Assembly (NCBI RefSeq): GCF_003369915.1
Contig: NW_022881603.1
Span: forward strand, 4,092,001-4,156,000
Reading direction: 5' to 3'
Length of the DNA stretch: 64,000 nt
Origin: Drosophila miranda
Taxonomy: Eukaryota; Arthropoda; Insecta; Diptera; Drosophilidae
Part shown: positions 12,901 to 24,284 of the stretch, one piece after another
Layout of the letters: each line of letters opens with the position of its first letter
Position numbering within the stretch: position 1 is the stretch's first letter
The notes under the pieces: generated by a model
Seen by the model: the letters and a program-made list of their open reading frames with translations, nothing else
Database searches by the model: none
What the model was told of the DNA's origin: nothing
Translations under genes and position numbers: made by a program

Positions 12901-13599
12901 TAACAGCCCATTTTCCAAGGTGTAGCATTATAATTTGGAACATTCGCATGAATAATGCCGATCTGGCCTAGTTTCCGATTTCCTTACAATACCCTCTTGT
13001 GCATTATTATAGCCGAAATCAGATCATCTTTGATCCGTAGGCCTCTAGGTCTGTGTCTGTGTTTGGTGCCAGGGCAAGAGGTATCCTACGGTTCCAGCAC
13101 CATCACGTCATGTACCGTTCGAGCTTGTTACATATGCGTCAAGTGCGGAGCAGAGATTGATCCGGTGCGGACTTGATCAGATCAGATAACATCTTCATCT
13201 GTGCCAGTTTACGGCGTAATTTGAGCATTTTATACGCATTCCTAATCGATCTTCCGACAATCTGGCGACTCGAAATTGAAATGAGTAACTGTAAAATCAG
13301 GCATTACATTTCCTTTGTGGCTCTACCCCTGACGCCCCGCAAGATGATTGGATTTACGGTTCACGTCTCGTTTTTGCGTTGTATATCAACTGAATGCATT
13401 TCGAATTGGGAGCTTAAGCTATGCAGGTGTACGAGTATGAGTATCAGTATGAGGGTGTGGGTGTGGGTGTCAGTGTGAGTGTGAATAATGGGTTTTACTG
13501 TTAGTGCGAATATCGTGGGTGTCTTGGTTATCCTAAGGGCAATGCAAGTGAATCGAATTGGATGGATGGTAGGGGGTCTCTTAAGGATCATCTCGCTTC
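12901..13599. other. downstream flank of secreted-protein gene, copy 1
   Basis: Unique-looking sequence repeated almost exactly at 17989-18687. It has no supported gene and includes a GTGTGGGTGT-type short repeat near 13455-13485. It lies 3' of the minus-strand gene and probably holds its 3' UTR. Confidence 0.5.
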
Positions 13600-15520
13600 T
13601 CAGTGGTCACAATCGGGGTTCCAGGGATTCCCCAGATTGGCCAGACGCAGCTGCTCCAGCGCGATCTCATGGGCACGCAGGTGTTCCCGGGTGGCCAGCT
13701 CCAGTTCGCTGACTCCAGTACTCTCGATAGGAACCGAGGAGGATGGGAGGACCTGGAGTGGCTGCTGCAACTGTTCGGTGTAGCGAACCAGGAAGGGATT
13801 TCCTAGTCCCTTGTCCGTATAGACAATCGATGGACCACTGATTGGTGCCGTGGAGCTCTGGATGGCATTGGGCTGATTCGTTTGGATGCGCTGGCTGATG
13901 GTCTGTCCTTGCGGCTGTGCTGGAGCAGGAGCTGGCTGGGAGGCCAGGATCTTGATGTTACCCTGCGCGGCATCGGCAACGGCACCGACATACAGGAAGA
14001 TGGGAAGGGAGCTGACGGTGGGAGTCTCCGTCTCGTAGTTGGTGCTTTTCAGCTCCTGCTGCTCGGCCTCCCGCTCAGAGTACAGCCGCTGGCGGTCTTC
14101 TTCCTCCGTCTTGAGCCCTTCGGTCCCCGAGGAGGCGCGTCTCCTGGCTGAGGCGCTCCTGTTCCCGCAATTGCTCCAGTGCAGCCTCCTTCTGCTCCAT
14201 CTCTTGTCGCTCCTTTTCCCGCAGCTTCTCGTTGTCCCGCTCGCGCTCCTCGAGGCGAATCAGGTCCTCGATATCGGCCACCTTGTCCTCGGCCTTCAGC
14301 TTGGCCTGGCCAAGCAGAATGAGGTGCTGCTCGCGGGCCCGAATAACTTCGGGAGTTTCCTGGATTGGCTGGGGACCCTGGACGAGGCCAGCCTTCAAAT
14401 TGGGGAAAGGAGCAAAGGGCGCAATCGGAATCAGCGGCTGCTGCTGAACATCAATGGGTTGTCTGAGGTTGGCCTCGTTGAACTGCTTGAGATGCTCTTC
14501 CCGGGCCAGCTTCACCTCCGGAGTCTCCTCCACAGGTTGAGGTGTCTGAATGGTCTTAATGCTCGCATGGGAAGGAGTGAAAAGATTCTGCTGCAGTACT
14601 AGTGTGGACTTAAGGATGGGTTTATCGGCAGGTTGGCGGAGCAGAGCTTCGTTGAACTGCTTGAGATGCTCTTTCCGGGCCAGCTTCACCTCCGGGGTCT
14701 CGTTGAACTGCTTGAGATGCTCCTCGCGGGCCAGCTTCACCTCTGGGGTTTCCTCCACGGGATGGGGTGATTCGTTGGTGGGGCCAGTGTATACGGGAAT
14801 CGTAGCAGCCTTCAACAGGAACGGGTTCTGCGGACTAGGAGCAAACTGTCCATAGGAGTGCGTCTGCGGTGTCTCAATAGTCTTCGTGGCCACCAGAGGG
14901 TTGGAGCTCTTGATCTGGTACTGTTGCTGCTGGCCGTAGATCACTGGGATCGTCTCCTTTTGGGCAGTCTTCAGCTGGACGATGTTCTCTTGGGGCTTGA
15001 AGTCTGTGTAGTGAGTCTCCAGCCGCGCTTCGTTCCAGATACGCAACTGCTCGTCACGGGCACGCTGTACCTCCGGACTGAGACCAGGCACTGCATCAAA
15101 GGCCGAGAACTTGACGATCTGCTCGAGGGGCTCGAACTGGGCCATCACTTGGGGCGAGGGCTTCAGTCCTTGGGCGCGCAGGCGCTCCAGTTCGAGGCGC
15201 ATGACGTTGTAGCGCTGCTCGCACCAGTCCCGAAAGAGGGCAGTGTCCTGCTGCTCTTCCGCCAGACCAGATCGCAAAAGGCTGGGGCTGGCACGGATGC
15301 CGTGCAGCGGCTCGGGATAGTTGTAGGCCAGCAGGCGCTCCGCTCCCGTGCCGTCCAGATAGCGGACATAGCCCTGGGCTAGGCCACTTGCCACAGGAAA
15401 CTCGCCACGGGTCGGTGCATAGGCCACCAGCTGAGGATTTGGCCGGGGTTGGATGGTTCTCACAACGGAGAAGGCCTGGACCGAGCCCAGGGCCAGCAGT
15501 CCGAGTACGAACAAACGCAT
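13600..15520 (-). pseudogene. secreted cuticle-type protein, duplicate copy 1, frameshifted
   Basis: Near-identical duplicate of the gene at 18688-20637. The start is the ATG at 15518-15520, which encodes a clear signal peptide (MRLFVLGLLALGSVQA). Compared with copy 2 there is a one-base insertion at about 14120-14135. The frame therefore leaves the ancestral one around residue 465 and stops at 14075, giving a predicted 481-residue product with an altered tail. Further downstream a 30-bp in-frame deletion near 13890 removes ten codons. About nine amino-acid differences separate the copies before the frameshift. The promoter TATA box is retained, so a truncated protein could still be made. I cannot tell whether this copy is expressed. 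Confidence 0.85.
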
Positions 15521-15666
15521 CTTGCTCTTGGATTCACTGGGTTCCCAATCAAGGGGATTAGTGACTAGTAGGACTTTTGGGGGCTCCTGGGGCTGCTCCA
15601 AAACTTCGCTACTACTTCTGCCGGGTTCGGGGGAAGACTGATGCCGTTCTGGCTGAGAGAGGAGGC

Positions 15667-15674
15667 CTTTTATA
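15667..15674 (-). promoter_or_regulatory. TATA box of copy 1 gene
   Basis: TATAAAAG on the minus strand, about 150 bases upstream of the signal-peptide ATG. With transcription starting about 30 bases downstream, the longer frame that reaches 15679 would begin upstream of the transcript. That frame also begins with GTG, which settles the start at 15520. Confidence 0.7.
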
Positions 15675-15679
15675 GCCAC

Positions 15680-16860
15680 TCCGAGTTCGGCTCAGATTGG
15701 AAAAGAACCGCAAGCCGAGACTGGTTGTGGATGTCCTTGGGAGTGCGCCACCACCAGATACAGGATGTGTCAATAAATATTCTGTTGCCCCAGGTCGCTG
15801 GCGTGTCTCTGGGATTCTTGACTCTTCTTTTATCTCAAACTTAATTGGTCAGAGCCAGAAAGCGTCTGTTACCTGCTCCGTTCCCATTCCAGGACCAGAC
15901 TTCGTTTCGCGTCTTCCGTTATGTGGCTTGGTTGGGCCCCTCGTTCAAGGTTAGACCTGTTTTATTTTTAGCCCTGGCTGCCTGAAATTTATAGCCAAGT
16001 CCTACCCAAGTGAAGGGCCTTTTAGCCAAGTCCATTAGTCACGCGATCGCCTATCGATTGATCAATGACAGAAGCTATATGTATATTCTGAATAATGGTT
16101 TAAATTTGTCAAAAGCTTCACTCCCCCTTGCTCTCTGTAGATCTCTCTCTCTCTCTTTGTCTCGTTTTCTGGTTGCAGCTTTAACCCCTTTCCGTTCCCT
16201 TCCCTTTCAATTGACTGCCAAATAAGGTAAAACAGGAGTTAACTTATTTTTGTACAGTCGCCGTATGGTCGCGCCTGCATGACGCTTTGGGGAGGGGGAA
16301 GGAAGCACAGGGAGAACGGAGAATCCACAGCACATAATACCCCCGATATGTCCTCTTCTTTGGGTGCTGTGCTGCTTCCTTCAACCGGTTCGGACTGCGG
16401 AGCGGCTTAAATATATTCAAGTTAATTCCAGCCGGCGCCGTTATACGGCCACAAGGGAGAGAGCCTTTGGCCGGAGGCAAATGTGCAATAAGGTTACAAA
16501 AAATACCAGTCCGGTATTACAAATTATATCATTTTTCGTATGCATTACGAGTACATGCGAACAAAAAGAGATCCCAGCCCCACCACATTCTTGTGGTTGA
16601 AGATCAACAGCGAATCGGCTTTTTATTGTAATCAAATTAAACAAACATCTGTGGAAAAGAGGCTCGATTAGGCTTAAAAAACCAATAACATAAGTTCACG
16701 ATGAATTTATTTATACCCGTATAAGATGGAGGCAATGAATCCTTCGACTGCTCATTGTTTCGATTTATGGATCGAAAAAAGGCTCAACCTGAACATGTTA
16801 ATTCCATACGCTCTTTGTAGTGTCATTAGCCAAAGCTTCCGATATACTTTGCCAGATTTT
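15680..16860. other. upstream flank of copy 1 gene, no gene seen
   Basis: Repeated at 20797-21978 in copy 2. It probably contains promoter-proximal regulatory sequence for the secreted-protein gene. I recognise no coding region. A TC-rich run lies at about 16139-16165. Confidence 0.5.
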
Positions 16861-17988
16861 TATACCCGATACTCAAAATGAGTATTGGGGTATATTAGAT
16901 TTGTGGTAAAGTGGATGTGTGTAACGTCCAGACGGAAACGTTTCCGACCCCATAAAGTATATATTACTTGATTCCTTGATCAGCATCAATAGCCGAGTCG
17001 ATTGAGCCATGTCTGTCTGTCCGTCCGTCCGTCTGTCCGTCTGTCCGTCCGTCCGTCTGTCCGTCCCCTTCACCGCCTAGTGCTCAAAGACTATAAAAGC
17101 TAGAGCAAGGATGTTTTGGATCCAGACTTCTGTGATATGTCACTGCTACAAGAATATTTCAAAACTTTGCCCCGCCCACTTCCGCCCCCACAAAGGGCGA
17201 AAATCTGTGGCATCCACAATTTCGACGATACGAGAAAACTAAAAAGTGAGATCTAACAGAAGTGCGGATACCAAATTTGGTTACTCTAGCCTTAATAGTC
17301 TCTGAGATTTGTGGATGCCCCAGATTTTCGTCCTTTGCGGGGGCGGAAGGGGGTGTGGCGAAATTTGAACACGAAACGGTCAAGGTCCGATATCACAGGA
17401 GTGTGGATACCAAATTTGGTTGCTCTGGCTCTTATAGGTTCTGAGATCCTTGAACTCATATTTTGCAATTGGCAAAACCGACCATGAAACCTGTGTGTTA
17501 GAGAGAGACAGAGCGAGAAAGAATGAAATTGTTTTCTTGATTCTGGCTATAATAATTATACGATCTGGTTGAGATCTTACATTCTAAAACATATAGTCAT
17601 CCTCTACGATTCTGCGTTTTTTTTTTTATCGTATCTTTAAAAATGTGGATGCCACAGATTTTCGTCCATTGTGGGGGCGGAAGTGGGCGGGGCGAAGTTT
17701 TGAAATATTTTTGTAGCAGTGACATATCACAGAAATCTGGATCCAAAACATCGTTGCTCTAGCTCTTATAGTCTTTGAGCACTAGGCGCTGAAGGGGACG
17801 GACAGACGGACGGACGGACAGACGGACAGACGGACAGACAGACAGGGCTCAATCGACTCGGCTATTGATGCTGATCAAGAATATATATTCTTTATGGGGT
17901 CGGAAACGATTCCTTCTGGACGTTACACACACCCACTTTTACCACAAATCTAATATACCCCAATACTCATTTTGAGTATCGGGTATAA
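16861..17988. mobile_element. chimeric inverted DINE pair at duplication junction
   Basis: Bases 16861-17245 are the left part of a forward DINE copy (terminus TATACCCGATAC, (GTCY)n at about 17006-17066). From 17245 the sequence switches to the interior of a reverse copy that runs to its terminus at 17988, with its own (GTCY)n tract at about 17800-17846. The fusion point is the breakpoint of the tandem duplication. Near 17633 the sequence ATCGTATCTTT is the unoccupied version of the BEL-1 insertion site. Confidence 0.85.
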
Positions 17989-18687
17989 TAACAGCCCATT
18001 TTCCAAGGTGTAGCATTATAATTTGGAACATTCGCATGAATAATGCCGATCTGGCCTAGTTTCCGATTTCCTTACAATACCCTCTTGTGCATTATTATAG
18101 CCGAAATCAGATCATCTTTGATCCGTAGGCCTCTAGGTCTGTGTCTGTGTTTGGTGCCAGGGCAAGAGGTATCCTACGGTTCCAGCACCATCACGTCATG
18201 TACCGTTCGAGCTTGTTACATATGCGTCAAGTGCGGAGCAGAGATTGATCCGGTGCGGACTCGATCAGATCAGATAACATCTTCATCTGTGCCAGTTTAC
18301 GGCGTAATTTGAGCATTTTATACGCATTCCTAATCGATCTTCGGACAATCTGGCGACTCGAAATTGAAATGAGTAACTGTAAAATCAGGCATTACATTTC
18401 CTTTGTGGCTCTACCCCTGACGCCCCGCAAGATGATTGGATTTACGGTTCACGTCTCGTTTTTGCGTTGTATATCAACTGAATGCATTTCGAATTGGGAG
18501 CTTAAGCTATGCAGGTGTACGAGTATGAGTATCAGTATGAGGGTGTGGGTGTGGGTGTCAGTGTGAGTGTGAATAATGGGTTTTACTGTTAGTGCGAATA
18601 TCGTGGGTGTCTTGGTTATCCTAAGGGCAATGCAAGTGAATCGAATTGGATGGATGGTAGGGGGTCTCTTAAGGATCATCTCGCTTC
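17989..18687. other. downstream flank of secreted-protein gene, copy 2
   Basis: Duplicate of 12901-13599; no gene seen. Likely carries the 3' UTR of the minus-strand gene. Confidence 0.5.
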
Positions 18688-20637
18688 TCAGTGGTCACAA
18701 TCGGGGTTCCAGGGATTCCCCAGATTGGCCAGACGCAGCTGCTCCAGCGCGATCTCATGGGCACGCAGGTGTTCCCGGGTGGCCAGCTCCAGTTCGCTGA
18801 CTCCAGTACTCTCGATAGGAACCGAGGAGGATGGGAGGACCTGGAGTGGCTGCTGCAACTGTTCGGTGTAGCGAACCAGGAAGGGATTTCCTAGTCCCTT
18901 GTCCGTATAGACAATCGATGGACCACTGATTGGTGCCGTGGAGCTCTGGATGGCATTGGGCTGATTCGTTTCGATGCGCAGGAAGAATCCGTTCTGGACC
19001 GACTGCTGCTGGCTGATGGTCTGTCCTTGCGGCTGTGCTGGAGCAGGAGCTGGCTGGGAGGCCAGGATCTTGATGTTACCCTGCGCGGCATCGGCAACGA
19101 CACCGACATACAGGAAGATGGGAAGGGAGCTGTCGGTGGGAGTCTCCGTCTCGTAGTTGGTGCTTTTCAGCTCCTGCTGCTCGGCCTCCCGCTCAGAGTA
19201 CAGCCGCTGGCGGTCTTCTTCCTCGATCTTGAGACGTTCGGTCTCGAGGAGGCGCGTCTCCTGGCTGAGGCGCTCTTGTTCCCGCAATTGCTCCAGTGCA
19301 GCCTCCTTCTGCTCCATCTCTTGTCGCTCCTTTTCCCGCAGCTTCTCGTTGTCCCGATCGAGCTCCTCGAGGCGAATCAGGTCCTCGATATCGGCCACCT
19401 TGTCCTCGGCCTTCAGCTTGGCCTGGCCAAGCAGAATGAGGTGCTGCTCGCGGGCCCGAATAACTTCGGGAGTTTCCTGGATTGGCTGGGGACCCTGGAC
19501 GAGGCCAGCCTTCAAATTGGGGAAAGGAGCAAAGGGCGCAATCGGGATCAGCGGCTGCTGCTGAACATCAATGGGTTGTCTGAGAATGGCCTCGTTGAAC
19601 TGCTTGAGATGCTCTTCCCGGGCCAGCTTCATCTCCGGAGTCTCCTCCACAGGTTGAGGTGTCTGAATGGTCTTAATGCTCGCATGGGAAGGAGTGAAAA
19701 GATTCTGCTGCAGTACTAGTGTGGACTTAAGGATGGGTTTATTGGCAGGTTGGCGGAGCAGAGCTTCGTTGAACTGCTTGAGATGCTCTTTCCGGGCCAG
19801 CTTCACCTCCGGGGTCTCGTTGAACTGCTTGAGATGCTCCTCGCGGGCCAGCTTCACCTCTGGGGTTTCCTCCACGGGATGGGGTGATTCGTTGGTGGGG
19901 CCAGTGTATACGGGAATCGTAGCAGCCTTCAACAGGAACGGGTTCTGCGGACTAGGAGCAAACTGTCCATAGGAGTGCGTCTGCGGTGTCTCAATAGTCT
20001 TCGTGGCCACCAGAGGGTTGGAGCTCTTGATCTGGTACTGTTGCTGCTGGCCGTAGATCACTGGGATCGCCTCCTTTTGGGCAGTCTTCACCTGGACGAT
20101 GTTCTCTTGGGGCTTGAAGTCTGTGTAGTGAGTCTCCAGCCGCGCTTCGTTCCAGATACGCAACTGCTCGTCACGGGCACGCTGTACCTCCGGACTGAGA
20201 CCAGGCACTGCATCAAAGGCCGAGAACTTGACGATCTGCTCGAGGGGCTCGAACTGGGCCATCATTTGGGGCGAGGGCTTCAGTCCTTGGGCGCGCAGGC
20301 GCTCCAGTTCGAGGCGCATGACGTTGTAGCGCTGCTCGCACCAGGCCCGAAAGAGGGCAGTGTCCTGCTGCTCTTCCGCCAGACCAGATCGCAAAAGGCT
20401 GGGGCTGGCACGGATGCCGTGCAGCGGCTCGGGATAGTTGTAGGCCAGCAGGCGCTCCGCTCCCGTGCCGTCCAGATAGCGGACATAGCCCTGGGCTAGG
20501 CCACTTGCCACAGGAAACTCGCCACGGGTCGGTGCATAGGCCACCAGCTGAGGATTTGGCCGGGGTTGGATGGTTCTCACAACGGAGAAGGCCTGGACCG
20601 AGCCCAGGGCCAGCAGGCCGAGTACGAACAAACGCAT
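18688..20637 (-). CDS. secreted cuticle-type repeat protein, intact copy 2
   Basis: A single exon encodes 649 residues. The start is the ATG at 20635-20637: it gives a canonical signal peptide (residues 1-16, cleavage after SVQA), and a TATA box lies about 150 bases upstream, so the longer open frame that begins with a GTG at 20796 would start before the transcript. The mature protein is rich in Gln, Glu, Pro and Leu and carries repeated motifs of the type TPEVxxAREEHLxxFNEA at about residues 147-165, 256-274, 274-292, 331-350, 387-407 and 613-633. A highly charged, coiled-coil-like stretch spans about 415-495. TPEV..A..EH repeats occur, as I recall, in insect cuticle and other extracellular matrix proteins, so a structural extracellular role is likely, but I do not recognise the specific gene. 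No transmembrane segment is seen. This is the only intact copy in the window. Confidence 0.85.
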   Translation of the reverse strand: MRLFVLGLLALGSVQAFSVVRTIQPRPNPQLVAYAPTRGEFPVASGLAQGYVRYLDGTGAERLLAYNYPEPLHGIRASPSLLRSGLAEEQQDTALFRAWCEQRYNVMRLELERLRAQGLKPSPQMMAQFEPLEQIVKFSAFDAVPGLSPEVQRARDEQLRIWNEARLETHYTDFKPQENIVQVKTAQKEAIPVIYGQQQQYQIKSSNPLVATKTIETPQTHSYGQFAPSPQNPFLLKAATIPVYTGPTNESPHPVEETPEVKLAREEHLKQFNETPEVKLARKEHLKQFNEALLRQPANKPILKSTLVLQQNLFTPSHASIKTIQTPQPVEETPEMKLAREEHLKQFNEAILRQPIDVQQQPLIPIAPFAPFPNLKAGLVQGPQPIQETPEVIRAREQHLILLGQAKLKAEDKVADIEDLIRLEELDRDNEKLREKERQEMEQKEAALEQLREQERLSQETRLLETERLKIEEEDRQRLYSEREAEQQELKSTNYETETPTDSSLPIFLYVGVVADAAQGNIKILASQPAPAPAQPQGQTISQQQSVQNGFFLRIETNQPNAIQSSTAPISGPSIVYTDKGLGNPFLVRYTEQLQQPLQVLPSSSVPIESTGVSELELATREHLRAHEIALEQLRLANLGNPWNPDCDH

Positions 20638-20783
20638 CTTGCTCTTGGATTCACTGGGTTCCCAATCAAGGGGATTAGTGACTAGTAGGACTTTTGGGGG
20701 CTCCTGGGGCTGCTCCAAAACTTTGCTACTACTTCTGCCGGGTTCGGGGGAAGACTGATGCCGTTCTGGCTGAGAGAGGAGGC

Positions 20784-20791
20784 CTTTTATA
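20784..20791 (-). promoter_or_regulatory. TATA box of copy 2 gene
   Basis: TATAAAAG on the minus strand, 147 bases upstream of the ATG, in the same context as in copy 1 (offset exactly 5,117). It implies a transcription start near 20755-20760 and a 5' leader of about 120 bases. Confidence 0.7.
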
Positions 20792-20796
20792 GCCAC

Positions 20797-21978
20797 TCCG
20801 AGTTCGGCTCAGAGTGGAAAAGAACCGCAAGCCGAGACTGGTTGTGGATGTCCTTGGGAGTGCGCCACCACCATACAAAAGATGTGTCAATAAATATTCT
20901 GTTGCCCCAGGTCGCTGGCGTGTCTCTGGTATTCTTGACTCTTCTTTTATCTCAAACTTAATTGGTCAGAGCCAGAAAGCGTCTGTTACCTGCTCCGTTC
21001 CCATCCCAGGACCAGACTTCGTTTCGCGTCTTCCGTTATGTGGCTTGGTTGGGCCCCTCGTTCAAGGTTAGTCCTGTTTTATTTTTAGCCCTGGCTGCTG
21101 GAAATTTATAGCCAAGTCCTACCCAAGTGAAGGGCCTTTTAGCCAAGTCCATTGGTCACGCGATCGCCTATCGATTGATCAATGACAGAAGCTATATGTA
21201 TATTCTGAATAATGGTTTAAATTTGTCAAAAGCTTCACTCCCCCTTGCTCTCTGTAGATCTCTCTCTCTCTCTTTGTCTCGTTTTCTGGTTGCAGCTTTA
21301 ACCCCTTTCCGTTCCCTTCCCTTTCAATTGACTGCCAAATAAGGTAAAACAGGAGTTAACTTATTTTTGTACAGTCGCCGTATGGTCGCGCCTGCATGAC
21401 GCTTTGGGGAGGGGGAAGGAAGCACAGGGAGAACGGAGAATCCACAGCACATAATACCCCCGATATGTCCTTTTCTTTGGGTGCTGTGCTGCTTCCTTCA
21501 ACCGGTTCGGACTGCGGAGCGGCTTAAATATATTCAAGTTAATTCCAGCCGGCGCCGTTATACGGCCACAAGGGAGAGAGCCTTTGGCCGGAGGCAAATG
21601 TGCAATAAGGTTACAAAAAATACCAGTCCGGTATTACAAATTATATCATTTTTCGTATGCATTACGAGTACATGCGAACAAAAAGAGATCCCAGCCCCAC
21701 CACATTCTTGTGGTTGAAGATCAACATCGAATCGGCTTTTTATTGTAATCAAATTAAACAAACATCTGTGGAAAAGAGGCTCGATTAGGCTTAAAAAACC
21801 AATAACATAAGTTCACGATGAATTTATTTATACCCGTATAAGATGGAGGCAATAAATCCTTCGACTGCTCATTGTTTCGATTTATGGATCGAAAAAAGGC
21901 TCAACCTGAACATGTTAATTCCATACGCTCTTTGTAGTGTCATTAGCCAAAGCTTCCGATATACTTTGCCAGATTTTT
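20797..21978. other. upstream flank of copy 2 gene, no gene seen
   Basis: Duplicate of 15680-16860. No coding region recognised. Confidence 0.5.
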
Positions 21979-23106
21979 ATACCCGATACTCAAAATGAGT
22001 ATTGGGGTATATTAGATTTGTGGTAAAGTGGATGTGTGTAACGTCCAGACGGAATCGTTTCCGACCCCATAAAGTATATATTACTTAATTCCTTGATCAG
22101 CATCAATAGCCGAGTCGATTGAGCCATGTCTGTCTGTCCGTCCGTCCGTCTGTCCGTCTGTCCGTCCGTCCGTCTGTCCGTCCCCTTCAGCGCCTAGTGC
22201 TCAAAGACTATAAAAGCTAGAGCAAGGATGTTTTGGATCCAGACTTCTGTGATATGTCACTGCTACAAGAATATTTCAAAACTTTGCCCCGCCCACTTCC
22301 GCCGCCACAAAGAGCGAAAATCTGTGGCATCCACAATTTCGACGATACGAGAAAACTAAAAACGCAGAATCGTAGAAGATGACTATATCTTCTAGAGTGC
22401 AAAATCTGAACCAGATCGTATAATTTATATAGCCAGAATCAAGAAAACAATTTCATTCTTTCTCGCTCTGTCTCTCTCTAACACACGGGATTCATTGACG
22501 GTTTTGCCAATTGCAAAATATGAGTTCAAGGATCTCAGAACCCATAAGAGCTAGAGCAACCAAATTTGGTATCCACACTCCTGTGATATCGGACCTTGAC
22601 CGTTTTGTGTAAAAATTTCGCCACTCCCCCTTTTGCCCCCCCAAAGGACGAAAATCTGGGGCATCCACAAATCTCTGAGACTATTAACGCTAGAGTATCC
22701 AAATTTAGTATCCGCACTCCTGTTAGATCTCACTATAAAACGTGTATCTCAAAATTTCGCCCCACCCCTATCCGCCCCCACAAAGGACGAAAATCGGTTG
22801 CATCCACAATATTGCAGATTCGAGAAAACTGAAAACGCAGAATCATAGATAACGACCATATCTATCAAATTTCTGAATCTGGATCAGATCAGATAATTTT
22901 TATAGCCAAAAGGGACAAATCAATTTGCACTGGCTACGCAGCGCCCGACGTCACGCTCAGACTGATTTTCTGTCTCTCTCGCACGCACTCTTTGTCGTGT
23001 CGTTCAATATTAGCGGCGTCTGCCGAAGGAGAGCCATACTGACTTAATATCGGGTATAACTGTAGAGTTGCGATGTCCGCAGCAACTCACAACGTTCCCC
23101 CTCGTT
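21979..23106 (+). mobile_element. DINE-like element copy D
   Basis: Full-length forward copy. TATACCCGATAC at the left, (GTCY)n at about 22124-22182, AAATTTGGTATCC-type blocks in the middle, TATCGGGTATA at about 23048-23058 and the conserved tail to 23106. It is in inverted orientation relative to copy B, so the duplicated gene unit is bracketed by inverted repeats. The duplication breakpoint falls at about 22362 inside it. Confidence 0.75.
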
Positions 23107-24271
23107 GGTCTTGTATTTGCTCGAATAGTCAAAAGAAACAATCTTCCCCCACCGGCCCACACTTTTCCTTGTTTCGGAACTATCTCTTGAAGCATTTGCT
23201 TATCTCTAGACGCCTAGTAATCTGCCTCTTCGGGCCATTTTTGGTCATTTATTGATCACATGCTGGCACAATTGTTTGAGTCAGTTGTTCGATTTCACTG
23301 GCAGATTTTCACCAATAAGTCACCTTGGCTTCACCAGGCTTAAAGGTCTTAAATTTTCACACTCTGCAACTCGGACTTGAGCGCTGCTGTGGCTGAGACA
23401 CATGACAATGCTATGTAATGAACATGTGGAATACCTCCAGTGCCTCACGTAATTCCCCCCGAGTGGGCCTCAACTTTCACAGCCAGAAACATTTCATAAT
23501 CTGGCCATTAAGTTGGCAAAGAAAGCGTTTCTTGTTGAAATCTTGTTGCTAGGCCGAAAGAGGCTGCGGGAGAGCATCTCATCTCATGTCGAATCATGAG
23601 TAGATCTCTTCTTGCTCGAACTGACCCTAGTCACGTTGGCCCGTTGACTCGACGAGCATGTGACGTACATCTGATGTGGATCCGATGATGATCGGCGTTC
23701 GCTGGGGCCCCACAGAACTGCTCAGTTCAAATTTTTCGGGGGAAGCGATCTGTGCGCGTGCGTTTGCCCATTAATTGGTAATTTAATTCTTTTGTTGTCC
23801 GCGAGAGAGTCGACTGCTATCAATGAATGGAAACGGAGGCACGTCTGCGCTAATTAGAGGAGATCAAAGTCTCACTGCTGGCTGGCCACGTTTTCACTTA
23901 TCTTATCTGGCTTAAACGCTTTATTTTTTGCATACGATTCAGCGCCCATATCTACAGATATCCAGATACCCATCGCAGCGAATGTGAGCCGGTGGCGGAT
24001 ACACAATCTACGAATTCTGCATACGGCCCGTGATAATTAGTCCGTTATTAGCGCATTCATTAAGATGTCTGGTGGCTGGCCCTCTCATCACGCCATCTGA
24101 GATCTTCCAAACTTTTCCTGAACCACCAGATCGGGGCTTAAGCCAAAAACTCCAGCAGCTAGCGAGAAGCCAAACGTTTATGGCCAAGAAACGCACTTGA
24201 ACCGCAGTTCCGGCGATAACGAACAAACTACAAAACGAATACCAAACTTGTCGCCAATGTGTTTTTCGGGT
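23107..24271. other. non-coding stretch, no gene seen
   Basis: Unique-looking DNA without repeats or domains that I can identify. No reading frame is supported. Confidence 0.55.
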
Positions 24272-24284
24272 TATTCATGAGGAA
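24272..24284. repeat. LINE target-site duplication, left copy
   Basis: The 13 bases TATTCATGAGGAA recur at 29712-29724, immediately after the LINE tail. Confidence 0.9.

Larger units (their letters stand above)
5975..17245. repeat. tandem segmental duplication, copy 1 (with BEL inside)
   Basis: Removing the BEL insertion and one target duplication (6364-12546) leaves 5,088 bp that match 17246-22362 almost base for base. The 29-bp length difference is explained by a 30-bp deletion and a 1-bp insertion in the copy 1 gene. The unit contains a minus-strand secreted-protein gene, its flanks and parts of inverted DINE elements. The junction at 17244-17246 joins the inside of one DINE copy to the inside of an oppositely oriented one. 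Confidence 0.9.
17246..22362. repeat. tandem segmental duplication, copy 2
   Basis: 5,117 bp matching copy 1 (5975-17245 minus BEL-1). It contains the intact gene, the empty BEL target site and the same flanks. By eye the two copies differ at scattered single bases and the indels noted for copy 1. Confidence 0.9.

Noticed and set aside
14039..15382. Leucine-rich plus-strand frames opposite the secreted-protein gene
   Set aside because: Antisense to Gln/Glu-rich coding sequence; no start context or domains.
20638..20796. 53-residue N-terminal extension of the secreted protein (MAIKGLL...)
   Set aside because: It starts with GTG, lies upstream of the inferred transcription start set by the TATA box, and would hide the signal peptide.
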